Assembly (NCBI GenBank): GCA_037138335.1
Contig: JBAXIO010000002.1
Location: 275,613 to 339,612 of the forward strand
From: CAIRDP01 sp037138335
Lineage (GTDB): Bacteria; Bacteroidota; Bacteroidia; Bacteroidales; FEN-979
Reading direction: 5' to 3'
DNA length: 64,000 bases
The notes under the pieces are model-generated. The model ran no database searches. It had not been told where the DNA came from and saw only the letters and a list, made by a program, of their open reading frames with translations. This document shows, piece by piece, positions 17,439 through 26,252 of this stretch (positions within the stretch are counted from its first letter, which is position 1; each line of letters starts with the position of its first letter). The position numbers and the translations under genes were made by a program.

Positions 17439-18332
17439 CTATTTCTTTTCTGCAACCCTCAGCCTTGCACTCCGCGCACGGCTGTTCAATTCAATTTCTT
17501 TTTCCCCGGCAACAATCCCTTTCCTGGTAACCACTTCCCATGGAGAAAGTATATTGCCATAAAAATCCTTCTTCAATTCACCTTCAAAATTTCCTGTCCG
17601 GAAAAAATTCTTGACCTTTTTATCTTCAAGGGAGTGATAGCTTATAACAGCCAGCCTGCCGCCGCTCCTCAGAACATCCAGGCAATGCATCAGGAATTCC
17701 TCCAGTATCTCTGCTTCCTGGTTGACTTCAATCCTCAGGGCCTGAAAAACCTGCGCCAGGTATTTGTTCTCTTTTCCTTTTGCGACGCAGGTTTTTGCGA
17801 TGGCAACAAGCTCAGTCGTGGATGCAATCTCTTTTTCCCGCCTTGATTCAGCTATTCTGGATACAAGCTTCCTTGCGTTGATGATATCGCCGTACATGCG
17901 GAACAGGCTTACCAGCTTTTCTTCGGTATATGTATTAATAATGGTATGGGCAGTAAGCGGCTTGCGGCGGTCCATGCGCATATCCAATGCGCCTTCGCTG
18001 CGAGTTGAAAATCCCCTGGCCGGCACATCGATCTGGTGGGAGGATACCCCGAGATCGGCGAGGATACCGTCGACAGGGACCTGCCTGTGAAGGCGGAGGA
18101 AGTTTTTAATGAACCTGAAATTGTGGTTTACAAAGGTGAAACGGGGATCATCGAAAGCATTGTCCGCGGCATCCTCATCCTGGTCAAAGGCAATCAGTTT
18201 GCCACTGTCAAGCCTTTTCAGGATCTCCTTTGAATGCCCTCCACCCCCGAACGTTGCATCCACATAGACGCCCCCCGTTTGGATGTTGAGGAGCTCTATG
18301 GATTCGTTGAGTAGTACAGGCCTATGGTACAT
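17439..18332 (-). CDS. rsmH: 16S rRNA (cytosine1402-N4)-methyltransferase RsmH
   Basis: SAM-dependent methyltransferase (MraW) that methylates C1402 of 16S rRNA in the decoding centre. Typical features are the N-terminal HRPVLLNESIELL, the SAM motif VDATFGGGGHSKEIL, the GILADLGVSSHQ segment and GFSTRSEGALDMRMD. The 297-residue length matches the family. It overlaps mraZ by 11 nt, as the second gene of the dcw operon. Confidence 0.97.
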   Translation of the reverse strand: MYHRPVLLNESIELLNIQTGGVYVDATFGGGGHSKEILKRLDSGKLIAFDQDEDAADNAFDDPRFTFVNHNFRFIKNFLRLHRQVPVDGILADLGVSSHQIDVPARGFSTRSEGALDMRMDRRKPLTAHTIINTYTEEKLVSLFRMYGDIINARKLVSRIAESRREKEIASTTELVAIAKTCVAKGKENKYLAQVFQALRIEVNQEAEILEEFLMHCLDVLRSGGRLAVISYHSLEDKKVKNFFRTGNFEGELKKDFYGNILSPWEVVTRKGIVAGEKEIELNSRARSARLRVAEKK

Positions 18333-18807
18333 CGTCGCGGCTGTCGTTTTTATCCTGTTTGCCCATTACCTCTTCAGCCAGAAGTGAAAAGTCTTCAGGC
18401 TCAGCGGTCATGAGTTTTTCATACCTATCCCTGGCCCAGACTTCGATCCGGTTGGAGAATGCAAACAGGACGACATCGCGAACGATACCGGCATAGCTTA
18501 ACAACGACTTGGGAAGAAGAAGACGGCTGGCATTGTCAAGTGTGAGTTCCGTAGCACCGCGGTAAAAATACCTCGCGAAGTCCCTGTTCTTCCGGTTATA
18601 CAGGTTCAAACGGTTGATCTCTTCGCTGATGCTCTTCCATTCATTCATTGGATACAACACCAGGCAGTTCTCAAACCCCCTGTTGATGACAAACTTGTCC
18701 TGGGCTTCCTGGGAGATCTGTTTTTTCAGACCGCTCGGAAGTATGACACGGCTTTTGTCATCAAGCCTGCATTCAAATTCACCGATAAGATTGGTAACTG
18801 GGGCCAT
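18322..18807 (-). CDS. mraZ: Transcriptional regulator MraZ
   Basis: First gene of the dcw operon; a SpoVT/AbrB-fold DNA-binding protein with two tandem half-domains, each with a DxxxR-type motif (ECRLDDKSRVILPSGLKK near residues 11-29 and LTLDNASRLLLPKSLLSY near residue 90). Family members bind clusters of TGGGN pentamers at their own promoter, and exactly such a cluster lies 37 nt upstream of this start. The 161-residue length is normal for Bacteroidota. It probably autoregulates the cluster. Confidence 0.95.
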   Translation of the reverse strand: MAPVTNLIGEFECRLDDKSRVILPSGLKKQISQEAQDKFVINRGFENCLVLYPMNEWKSISEEINRLNLYNRKNRDFARYFYRGATELTLDNASRLLLPKSLLSYAGIVRDVVLFAFSNRIEVWARDRYEKLMTAEPEDFSLLAEEVMGKQDKNDSRDDVP

Positions 18808-18843
18808 TTTTTTAATTCAACGCTGCTAATATACGGTCAATTT

Positions 18844-18868
18844 TCCCACATTTTCCCACTTTCACCCA
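18844..18868 (-). promoter_or_regulatory. MraZ operator (three TGGGN boxes)
   Basis: On the minus strand, TGGGT, TGGGA and TGGGA (plus-strand 18864-18868, 18854-18858, 18844-18848) occur with exactly 5-nt spacers, i.e. a 10-bp period. This is the operator described for MraZ in other bacteria. It lies directly upstream of mraZ. Confidence 0.85.
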
Positions 18869-18873
18869 CTCGT

Positions 18874-18896
18874 GTTAATAACTTCTTTTTATTAAC
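18874..18896. promoter_or_regulatory. Inverted repeat upstream of the MraZ operator
   Basis: Perfect 8-bp arms GTTAATAA and TTATTAAC separated by 7 nt (CTTCTTT), only 5 nt from the MraZ boxes on the promoter side. It could be a second operator or overlap the dcw promoter. No clear TAnnTTTG box is visible, so the promoter itself is unplaced. Confidence 0.45.
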
Positions 18897-19039
18897 AGTA
18901 TTGTACGGGGGTTTTAAAAAATAGTTACATTTTGAAAGCCTCGTGAGAGTAAGAAAAGAGAAAATAATAAAAAATGTGGGGGTTGGTGGGGGGAATTTTA
19001 GCGCAAAGCGATTGTTAACAAAATGGGGAGGGGAGAGGG

Positions 19040-19153
19040 ATAGCTGGATTGCTGGATGACTGGATTGCTGGATGACTGGATAATGGATGACTGGATGACT
19101 GGATAACTGGATAACTGGATAACTGGATTGTGGGATAAGGGATAACGGGATAT
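19040..19153. repeat. Octamer repeat tract (CTGGATGA/CTGGATAA), copy 1
   Basis: More than ten consecutive units of about 8 nt of the form CTGGATNN (GA, TG or AA endings), degrading to GGGATAAC at the right end. It lies in the 376-nt gap between the FG-GAP protein gene and mraZ, which otherwise holds the mraZ regulatory sites. A second tract of the same family is at 29779-29865. Confidence 0.85.
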
Positions 19154-19183
19154 CCGGCAGGAGGATCTGTTGGGAAGGGGGTG

Positions 19184-21460
19184 TTAGGGTTTTAAAGTTC
19201 CTGTCACAAGGAATTTTCCCCTGGCTTCCTTTGAGGACGAGGGGAAAGACAGAACTGCAATATACATACCCGGGGGAAGGGAGGCGGTTACGATAGCCGA
19301 ACCGGGTACATAGTCCTTGCGAATAAGCTCCCTGCCGATGGAATTATAAATGCGGAGCAAACAGGGTTCCCGGCTTATGCCGGAAGTTTCAAAGTTGCTA
19401 TTGTTATTTTTAAGGATGCTGATCGTGATCTCCCGCCCGGCTGGGTTTGGAAAGATCTTAAGGCGAAGCGCCTTTTCATCCGGCTGTGGCTCCTGTATGC
19501 CGGGTATCCGGCCTTTGGTAAAATAATTCAAACCGCCGCTGAAATTTCCGCATACCATATCATAATACAGGGGATCGCTCAGATGCGCCAAAAACCCCGA
19601 GGCCCTCCAACCGATCCTGAGACTATCGCCGGAGATCCCGATCAGGCCGTTCAGGGAATCAATTTCGGCGAACCTGCCGTTCAGGTTGCCGTCTATACGC
19701 GAGAACAGGTGCATCTTCCCTTCCTCGGATCCTGCCAGAAGGTAGGTAATGTTCTTATTCCTGAAAAAATACGGGGTGCAGTAACCGAAATAGGAAAGAT
19801 CATGGTTTGTTACATCAACCTTTCCAAGGCTGTCGCGGCCCAGGGTAAACACCGGATTTCCCGGGCTTCCCGTGTTCCTGTAATAGACCATTGTACCGTT
19901 CTGCCGGCCAATGACCAGGTCAACAAGTCCGTCGCGGTCAAGATCGAAAAGCTGTGGAGCGCTGAATGCGTCGGTTTTGATCTGCTGGTAGTTTTTCTGA
20001 GGACTTCCGTATACGGGTATCCCTGCGCTGTCGCCCTTTCCCTGGAAAAAGACCAGGCTGCCGTCTTCATTGCCGCATAAGAGATCGATGATGCCATCAT
20101 TATTGAGATCGTAAAAAGCAGGATACAAGCTGTGGACCTTAAGGCGTGAGGTATTGGCCAGGTCACTGGTGCCCAGTTCGAAAGAAGGCGATGCAGTGCT
20201 GCCTGTATTTTTAATCCAGGCCAGGGAGGAAGTAAAATACGACTGCAGGAAGCCGCTATGATATTCCGAAGAATCATAGTACCCGTAATTCCCGGCAATG
20301 ATGTCCTGGAGACCGTCGCCGTTCAGGTCGGCTCCGACGGGATTCGAACCGCTCCCAAAATCAAGCATTTCCGACTGGAAGAGGTTTTCGGCCTGAAAGA
20401 TAAACTGCGGATTCGTATTGCTGCCCGTGTTTTTGTAGAACCAGCAGCTTTTGGTGTTCTCAGCATTATAATAAGAGGGGTCGAACGGAGATACCACCAG
20501 GTCTTTGATGCCGTCATTATCAAGGTCAAGATAGGATAAGGCCGGGAAGGAAAACAACCTGATGTTCCTGTCGTAAGAAGGGAAAAGGGTATCCTGGCTC
20601 ACCATCAGGGCTGAATCCCTCGTCCCACCGTTCGTGAGCGCTATCAGGTTCGGGAAATCCACATCCCCAATGACCAGGTCGGTGAGCCCGTCGCCGTTCA
20701 GGTCGTTGGCAAGCAAGGTGGAACCGGTATGCTTGGGAGGGCTAAAGCCATCCGCAGTCACAAGATCATTTGAAATTGCATACGGACAAACTGCATTCAG
20801 GGTGATACGGTTCCCTCCCTCGCTTTCTTTGAACTTCCCCCAGCAATGGTCGGTTAGCCTGTAATCAAGGCTGTCGCAGTTGCCGAACTTTTCCATGGAG
20901 AGGTTCTTATGGTATTCCATGTAGGAACCCAGTCCGAAAAAGGTAAGGAGGTCCAGGTCGCCGTCCCCGTCAACATCGGCAATTGCAGGATAGTCGGCCG
21001 AAGTAACCAGTATCCCCACATACCCGGTATAGTACCATGATTTGAGAAGATCGGTTTGCAGGTGAAAACCCAGGCTGCCTGCCGATGTATTCCTGAATAC
21101 CCTTACGCCCCCGTAACCATAGGTGAAGATGTCCATTTTTCCGTCGCAGTTGTAATCGGCCGTGATCACCCATTCCTGCATTTCGGGCAGCAGGGCCTCG
21201 TATTCCGGTGCATACCTGTAATTGACCTGGCCTGATCCTCCCTGGTTGATGAAGGTGAGCTTGCGGTTCCCGTGGCGGTCAAAAATAAGCAGGTCGTTCA
21301 GGCCGTCAAGGTCCAGGTCGATAGCGCAGAACTGGCAGGCATTGAGCCCACCGGCCCAGGTATACTTCATGTTGCCAGCCTGGGACGATTGTCCAAAAGC
21401 AGGCAGGATGCAGGATGCCAGGATGAAAAGGGATGCGAGATACGGGATAAGCTTCTTCAT
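19184..21460 (-). CDS. Secreted FG-GAP/VCBS-repeat protein with T9SS sorting domain
   Basis: 758 residues with signal peptide MKKLIPYLASLFILASCILPAFGQ. At least seven Ca-binding-type repeats follow, of the form DxDxDGxxD (DLDLDGLND, DVDGDGDLD, DLNGDGLTD, DLDNDGIKD, DLNGDGLQD, DLNNDGIID, DLDRDGLVD), consistent with a beta-propeller. The last 90 residues form a T9SS type A sorting domain (LKIFPNPAGREITISI to GMYIAVLSF). Predicted to be exported across the outer membrane and anchored or released. The ligand is unknown. The gene stands alone and is divergent from the response regulator. Confidence 0.9.
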   Translation of the reverse strand: MKKLIPYLASLFILASCILPAFGQSSQAGNMKYTWAGGLNACQFCAIDLDLDGLNDLLIFDRHGNRKLTFINQGGSGQVNYRYAPEYEALLPEMQEWVITADYNCDGKMDIFTYGYGGVRVFRNTSAGSLGFHLQTDLLKSWYYTGYVGILVTSADYPAIADVDGDGDLDLLTFFGLGSYMEYHKNLSMEKFGNCDSLDYRLTDHCWGKFKESEGGNRITLNAVCPYAISNDLVTADGFSPPKHTGSTLLANDLNGDGLTDLVIGDVDFPNLIALTNGGTRDSALMVSQDTLFPSYDRNIRLFSFPALSYLDLDNDGIKDLVVSPFDPSYYNAENTKSCWFYKNTGSNTNPQFIFQAENLFQSEMLDFGSGSNPVGADLNGDGLQDIIAGNYGYYDSSEYHSGFLQSYFTSSLAWIKNTGSTASPSFELGTSDLANTSRLKVHSLYPAFYDLNNDGIIDLLCGNEDGSLVFFQGKGDSAGIPVYGSPQKNYQQIKTDAFSAPQLFDLDRDGLVDLVIGRQNGTMVYYRNTGSPGNPVFTLGRDSLGKVDVTNHDLSYFGYCTPYFFRNKNITYLLAGSEEGKMHLFSRIDGNLNGRFAEIDSLNGLIGISGDSLRIGWRASGFLAHLSDPLYYDMVCGNFSGGLNYFTKGRIPGIQEPQPDEKALRLKIFPNPAGREITISILKNNNSNFETSGISREPCLLRIYNSIGRELIRKDYVPGSAIVTASLPPGMYIAVLSFPSSSKEARGKFLVTGTLKP

Positions 21461-21493
21461 TTAAGTCTGCTCATTACGCTGCCGGTCAATTCG

Positions 21494-21501
21494 CAAAATT
21501 A
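21494..21501 (-). promoter_or_regulatory. -7 box for the FG-GAP protein gene
   Basis: Minus-strand TAATTTTG (TAnnTTTG consensus of Bacteroidota) 33 nt upstream of the start at 21460. No good -33 TTTG is visible. Confidence 0.45.
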
Positions 21502-21514
21502 CCTAAGAATTAAC

Positions 21515-21522
21515 TACTTTTG
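21515..21522 (+). promoter_or_regulatory. -7 box for the response regulator gene
   Basis: TACTTTTG (TAnnTTTG) 16 nt before the ATG at 21539, in the divergent gap. No clear -33 element. Confidence 0.45.
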
Positions 21523-21538
21523 CTCTCAAATCTGAAGA

Positions 21539-22699
21539 ATGCCCCGAATTCTTGTAATAGATGATGAACAAAGCATACTGAGCACCCTCCACGAGATCCT
21601 CGAATATGAAAAGTTCAGGGTGGATGATGCGAAGGATGGGGCCGAAGGGCTGAAACTCGCAAGGGATCATCATTATGATGCCATTCTCTGCGATATCAAA
21701 ATGCCTAAGATGGATGGCCTGGAGGTGTTGAACCAGCTCCTGAGTTTTACCGAAACTCCCATTATCATGATCTCGGGCCACGGCACCATTGAAACGGCAG
21801 TGGAGGCCATCCGCAAGGGAGCCTATGATTATATAGCAAAACCCCTCGACCTGAACCGCCTCCTGGTGACGCTTCGTAACGCCATGGATAAGGGCAGGCT
21901 GGTCAGCGAGACCAAACAGCTCCGCAAAAAGGTGGGGATGAATTACGAGATGGTAGGTGAGTCGGAGGCCATAAAAGGGATCTGGGAAATCATTAAGAAA
22001 GTCGCGCCTACCGATGCCAGGGTACTTATAACAGGGGGGAACGGAACCGGCAAGGAACTTGTGGCCCGGCATATCCATGCCCTGAGCAACAGGGCCGACG
22101 GCCCTTTCATTGAAGTAAACTGTGCGGCCATCCCTTCCGAACTCATCGAAAGCAACCTCTTCGGCCATGAAAAAGGATCATTCACCTCGGCTGTAAAACA
22201 GCATAAAGGGGATTTTGAGCAGGCCGACGGCGGGACGATCTTCCTCGACGAAATAGGAGACATGAGCCTTTCGGCCCAATCGAAAGTGCTGAGAGCTTTG
22301 CAGGAAAACAAGATCACCAGGGTGGGTGGTGAAAAGGAGATATCGGTTGATGTGCGTGTGATCGCGGCGACGAATAAGAACCTCAAGGAAGAGATACTGA
22401 ATAAGAACTTCAGGGAAGACTTATACCACCGTTTAAGCGTCATCATCATCGATGTGCCGCCCCTGGGCAAAAGGATTGAAGACATTCCCCTCCTGGCCCT
22501 TCATTTTATAGGTTTATACTGTAACCAGCAGGGCAAACCCATGCTCGAAGTGGATGAGGATGCAATGGAAGAGCTTAAGAATATGAAATGGTCGGGAAAT
22601 ATCCGTGAACTGAAAAATGTTGCTGAGCGGCTTGTCATTTTATGCGAAGGCAGGGTGAGCAGTGAAGACATCCGGCGGTACGCCAATCCTCTTTTTTAA
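21539..22699 (+). CDS. Sigma-54-type response regulator lacking the Fis DNA-binding domain
   Basis: 386 residues. The receiver domain (1-~120) has acidic residues DD (8-9), the phospho-acceptor D52 and K101. The AAA+ domain has Walker A GGNGTGKE (166-173) and Walker B GTIFLDEIGD (232-241). The sigma-54 contact loop reads GSFTSA (213-218) instead of canonical GAFTGA. The protein stops after the lid domain (NIRELKNVAERLVIL... ANPLF), so the usual C-terminal Fis-type helix-turn-helix is missing. It ends on TAATG, sharing one base with the next start, so it is likely co-expressed with the glycosyltransferase and flippase. No partner kinase is adjacent. Confidence 0.9.
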   Translation: MPRILVIDDEQSILSTLHEILEYEKFRVDDAKDGAEGLKLARDHHYDAILCDIKMPKMDGLEVLNQLLSFTETPIIMISGHGTIETAVEAIRKGAYDYIAKPLDLNRLLVTLRNAMDKGRLVSETKQLRKKVGMNYEMVGESEAIKGIWEIIKKVAPTDARVLITGGNGTGKELVARHIHALSNRADGPFIEVNCAAIPSELIESNLFGHEKGSFTSAVKQHKGDFEQADGGTIFLDEIGDMSLSAQSKVLRALQENKITRVGGEKEISVDVRVIAATNKNLKEEILNKNFREDLYHRLSVIIIDVPPLGKRIEDIPLLALHFIGLYCNQQGKPMLEVDEDAMEELKNMKWSGNIRELKNVAERLVILCEGRVSSEDIRRYANPLF

Positions 22700-23769
22700 T
22701 GAAGAAGATCCTTTATATCAAAAGCGGGAATACTACGTTTTATGCCATAGACCAGGCCATTTTGGAGGAACGCTATACCGTCGTTCCATATCTTTTACAG
22801 AAGAACCTTAAGGGCTTTCAATTTATCCGCAGCATGCTCTCACTGGCCGGCTTTATCCTGAAAAACAATAAGGATGCTTCAGCTTATGTCACCTGGTTTG
22901 CCGATTACCATGCGGCGGTGATCGTATTTATGGCCCGGCTGCTGGGGAAGAAGACCGTCATTTTTGCCGGCGGACAGGAAGCTATCTGTTACCCCGAGCT
23001 GAAAAAGGGAGTTTATTACAAAAAATTCAGGGGCCTGTGTGTTAAATATGCACTGAGGAATGCATCGCATATAATCCCAAACCATAAGTCGCTGATCCGG
23101 CATGAGAATTTTTACTATTCTTCGGATGGGAAAAAAGACGGGATAACATATTACATACCCGGTATAAAAACCCCCATGACTGTTATTTCAAACGGGGTCG
23201 ACACCAGTAAGTTCTACCGTGACAACACTATCGCGAAGGATGCAGACAGGATACTTACGGTTGGCACCATGGGGGGGATCAACGATTTTTTCAATAAGGG
23301 CTTCGATCTTTTTATTGAAACGGCCCGCAGGATCCCCGATAAAAAGTTCACCCTGATCGGTTTCAGGAAAGAATTCATGCAATGGATAGAAGAGAACTAC
23401 AGGATCAGCGGGATCCCCAACCTGGAGACAGTGCTGTTTTATTGCCCCGATGATGTTCTGTTCATGAACTACAACAGGGCCAGGGTTTTTGTCCAGGCTT
23501 CCATTACCGAAGGCATGCCCTTTACATTGAACGAAGCCATGCTTTGCGAATGCATACCTGTAGGTTCCGATGTGAACGGGATTCCCGATGCGATAGGTGA
23601 TACGGGGGTTATCGTAAAAAAACGCTCACCCGATGAGCTGGAAGCGGCTATCAGGCAGGCATTGAAACTGGATACAGGCGCCGCGGCCAGGCAGAGGGCC
23701 CTGGAAAATTTCTCCCTGCCCAAACACAGGGAGGAACTGCTTGGGCTGTTTGAACAGATACTGTCATGA
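22699..23769 (+). CDS. Glycosyltransferase family 4-like protein
   Basis: 356-residue GT-B-fold glycosyltransferase. The C-terminal half carries the nucleotide-sugar region with the EGMPFTLNEAMLCECIPVGSDVNGIPD segment (E-x7-E pattern) typical of GT4, and an earlier VISNGVDTSKFY, the classic GT4 linker motif. The sugar specificity is unknown. It begins on the last base of the response-regulator stop, and a flippase follows 39 nt later, which together suggest surface glycan synthesis. There is no signal peptide, so it acts at the cytoplasmic side. Confidence 0.88.
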   Translation: MKKILYIKSGNTTFYAIDQAILEERYTVVPYLLQKNLKGFQFIRSMLSLAGFILKNNKDASAYVTWFADYHAAVIVFMARLLGKKTVIFAGGQEAICYPELKKGVYYKKFRGLCVKYALRNASHIIPNHKSLIRHENFYYSSDGKKDGITYYIPGIKTPMTVISNGVDTSKFYRDNTIAKDADRILTVGTMGGINDFFNKGFDLFIETARRIPDKKFTLIGFRKEFMQWIEENYRISGIPNLETVLFYCPDDVLFMNYNRARVFVQASITEGMPFTLNEAMLCECIPVGSDVNGIPDAIGDTGVIVKKRSPDELEAAIRQALKLDTGAAARQRALENFSLPKHREELLGLFEQILS

Positions 23770-23808
23770 CATCCGCATACAATAATAAATAAATACCGGG
23801 GGCAGGCG

Positions 23809-25269
23809 ATGATCTCAAAGCAATTCTTCAGGTCTTCAATGATCTACTCCGTCATCGGGGCCCTGCCTTATACCACCGGGGTTATACTGATCCCTTTTTT
23901 TACTGCCTGGCTTACCCCTGAACAGTTCGGGATCAACGCCATTTATTTTACCCTGCTGTATTTTATCCAGCTCGTATCGTCGATGGGGCTCGATACTTAT
24001 ATCGGGATCAATTATTTCCAGGTCAGGAATGACAGGCAAAAGCTGAATGAATTTATTGGGACTGTGCTGATGGCCCTGATCACGCTTGGCACAGCGGTGA
24101 TGTTCATAATGCTGGCCGGGGGAAGCCTGCTGTTCAGGGTGATCTTCAGGGGCGATGTCATGATGCAGTTCTTCCCGTTTGGTTTTATCACGGTGATCAC
24201 CGCAATATTCAACGGGATCTTTAAAACCTATTCTAACTTACTGGTTAACCAGCAGCGCCCGGTGCGTTTCTTTTACCTGAACATTTCAAATTTTGTTATA
24301 ATCCTTGCAGCTTCACTTTCAATAGTGTTGTCATTTCCTTATACCCTCTATGGACCAATCATCGGACGGCTGATCCCGGCCCTGGTATCGGGCATTGCCT
24401 CGATTATCATGATCACAGGGGAGTTTGGTTTTAAATTCAGCCGCAAGCACCTCGACGGAATGGTCGCTTTTTGCGCCCCTATGATCGTTTACGGCATCAT
24501 GATCTGGGTCGTGAATTATATCGACAGGTACATCATCAAATATTTTATGGTTGATCCTACTTACGTAGGGATCTTTGACCTGGCGGTGAAACTGACCATG
24601 GGAATCGGACTTTTGCATACGGGTCTTATCAATACAATCCAGCCGAAAATTTTTTCTATCTGGAAAGACAAGGACCTTCACTCAAGTACACCTGAGGTGA
24701 ACAGGTATTACAACGGGTTTACCGCGGTGACTTTGCTTGTGCTGCCGCTGGTAACCATAGTTTGCCCGGTACTGGTCCCGATTGTAGTCAAGAACCAGTT
24801 ATACTACCAGGCCTTTGCCTTTATCGGGATACTTTGTCTGGGGTATGCAACAAGCCCGGCTTTTTACATGTTCCTGGCTCCGTTGTTTTATTTTAAAAAA
24901 ACAAAAGTCCTGCCAAAGATCTTCTTTTATTCAGCGGTGATCCAGGTCATAATGAGCAGCACCCTGGTATGGAAGTTCGGGCTGATGGGGGCTGTCATTG
25001 CAAACTTCCTGATTAAGCCGGTCCAGGCCTTTTTCCTTTATATTGAAAGCCGCAAGGTATTCACTTATAATCTGAATATGTGGAAACTTATTTACCTCCC
25101 CCTGGTCGCGATCGTTTCGGGTTTTATGCTGTTTGTATTCATCCCCGACAAGACCGGAATCATCCCGGGCTGCATACAATTCGGAATTACAGCCGTTCTG
25201 ATTTATTTTACATACAGGAAAGAACTCCTTCAGATTTTTCTTCCGTTTATAAAGCTGAAAGTAAAGTAG
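23809..25269 (+). CDS. Polysaccharide flippase (MATE/MVF superfamily, Wzx-like)
   Basis: 486-residue polytopic protein with about 14 hydrophobic segments, beginning MISKQFFRSSMIYSVIGALPYTTGV, the usual start of Wzx/oligosaccharide flippases. An invariant aromatic/charged segment occurs around IWVVNYIDRYIIKYFM. Members move undecaprenyl-linked glycans across the inner membrane. It follows the glycosyltransferase in the same direction. It ends 2 nt before the convergent BrkB-family gene, separated by no real terminator. Confidence 0.88.
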   Translation: MISKQFFRSSMIYSVIGALPYTTGVILIPFFTAWLTPEQFGINAIYFTLLYFIQLVSSMGLDTYIGINYFQVRNDRQKLNEFIGTVLMALITLGTAVMFIMLAGGSLLFRVIFRGDVMMQFFPFGFITVITAIFNGIFKTYSNLLVNQQRPVRFFYLNISNFVIILAASLSIVLSFPYTLYGPIIGRLIPALVSGIASIIMITGEFGFKFSRKHLDGMVAFCAPMIVYGIMIWVVNYIDRYIIKYFMVDPTYVGIFDLAVKLTMGIGLLHTGLINTIQPKIFSIWKDKDLHSSTPEVNRYYNGFTAVTLLVLPLVTIVCPVLVPIVVKNQLYYQAFAFIGILCLGYATSPAFYMFLAPLFYFKKTKVLPKIFFYSAVIQVIMSSTLVWKFGLMGAVIANFLIKPVQAFFLYIESRKVFTYNLNMWKLIYLPLVAIVSGFMLFVFIPDKTGIIPGCIQFGITAVLIYFTYRKELLQIFLPFIKLKVK

Positions 25270-25271
25270 AT

Positions 25272-26216
25272 TTATTCTACCTGGAATGCTTCAGCAACGC
25301 CATGCCCGGCAACCTTTATGCTGGCGTTCACTTCAAATCCCATCAGCAAAACAAATGCATTGGAGTATATCCATAGCATGATCACGAGCAGGGTCCCGAT
25401 TGAACCGTACAATGCGTTGTAACGTGAAAAGTTATCCACATAGAAATTGAATCCCTGTGTAGTCAGTACAATCAGCAGGGTGGATAAGGTGGAACCTGCA
25501 GAGATGAACCTGAACCGGTCGGTACGTGAAGGAGCCAGGAAGTACATGAAAGAGATAGCCAGGAAGAGGGCGGCCAGGATGATCAGCCAGCGAAGTATCT
25601 GCAAGAGGAAAATAAAGAAATGTGCATTGACGATGACATCGGGCAGGATGAATTTAAGCAGCTTAAACCCAAAAGTCATCAGGCCGATCGCGACGATCAG
25701 CAGGAAGGAAATAATGATGACCAGGACGAATGCGATGATATATTGTTTTACCGTTGACCGGGATTCGATATCATGGTAGGTGTTATTAAACGCTTCGATG
25801 AGGCTTTTCATGCCTTTGGTTGAGAAATAAAGGGCCAGGAAAAAGTTGAGGATAAGGACCCCGCTTCTGGGCCTGGTAATGATATCGGTAATGGTTTCCT
25901 GCACAGAAGCCCATACTATGCCAGGCATAAAGTCCTGGATCAGTGTCAGCAGTGTTTGCTGGAAATTTGCGATCGGTATAAATGGAATGATGGAAAAAAG
26001 GAAGATCAGGAAAGGGAAAATCGCAAGAAAAAATGAAAACGAAATGGCCGAGGCCCTGGTTGCAATATAGCCCTGTTGCATCCCTTTGAAGAAGAAACCG
26101 AAAACATTATGGAGAGGCAGCCCGTCAAAGCCCGGCAGAATGATCTTTTTGGAAAGACCAGTAAGAAAGGCAATTAATTTCCCGTTGAGAAATTTCTGCA
26201 GCATATTGGTGAGCAT
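25272..26216 (-). CDS. YihY/BrkB-family membrane protein
   Basis: 314-residue integral membrane protein with six or so helices. The family signature is visible in the first third (RASAISFSFFLAIFPFLIFLFSIIPFIP) and in the middle (YFSTKGMKSLIEAFNNTYHDIESRS), with the C-terminal YGSIGTLLVIMLWIYSNAFVLLMGFEVNA. Formerly annotated as ribonuclease BN, an assignment now considered wrong; the function is unclear, possibly transport. An alternative start lies four codons in (MLQKF). Confidence 0.9.
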   Translation of the reverse strand: MLTNMLQKFLNGKLIAFLTGLSKKIILPGFDGLPLHNVFGFFFKGMQQGYIATRASAISFSFFLAIFPFLIFLFSIIPFIPIANFQQTLLTLIQDFMPGIVWASVQETITDIITRPRSGVLILNFFLALYFSTKGMKSLIEAFNNTYHDIESRSTVKQYIIAFVLVIIISFLLIVAIGLMTFGFKLLKFILPDVIVNAHFFIFLLQILRWLIILAALFLAISFMYFLAPSRTDRFRFISAGSTLSTLLIVLTTQGFNFYVDNFSRYNALYGSIGTLLVIMLWIYSNAFVLLMGFEVNASIKVAGHGVAEAFQVE

Positions 26217-26252
26217 GCTGCAAAGATAAGAAAAGCTGAAGAGAAGCGGGTT

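Noticed and set aside
19040..19153. CRISPR array or insertion-sequence remnant
   Set aside because: It consists of 8-nt units only, without spacers, inverted ends or a transposase.
25255..25290. Terminator between flippase and BrkB-family gene
   Set aside because: Only a very short GTAGA/TCTAC stem is visible, too weak to call.
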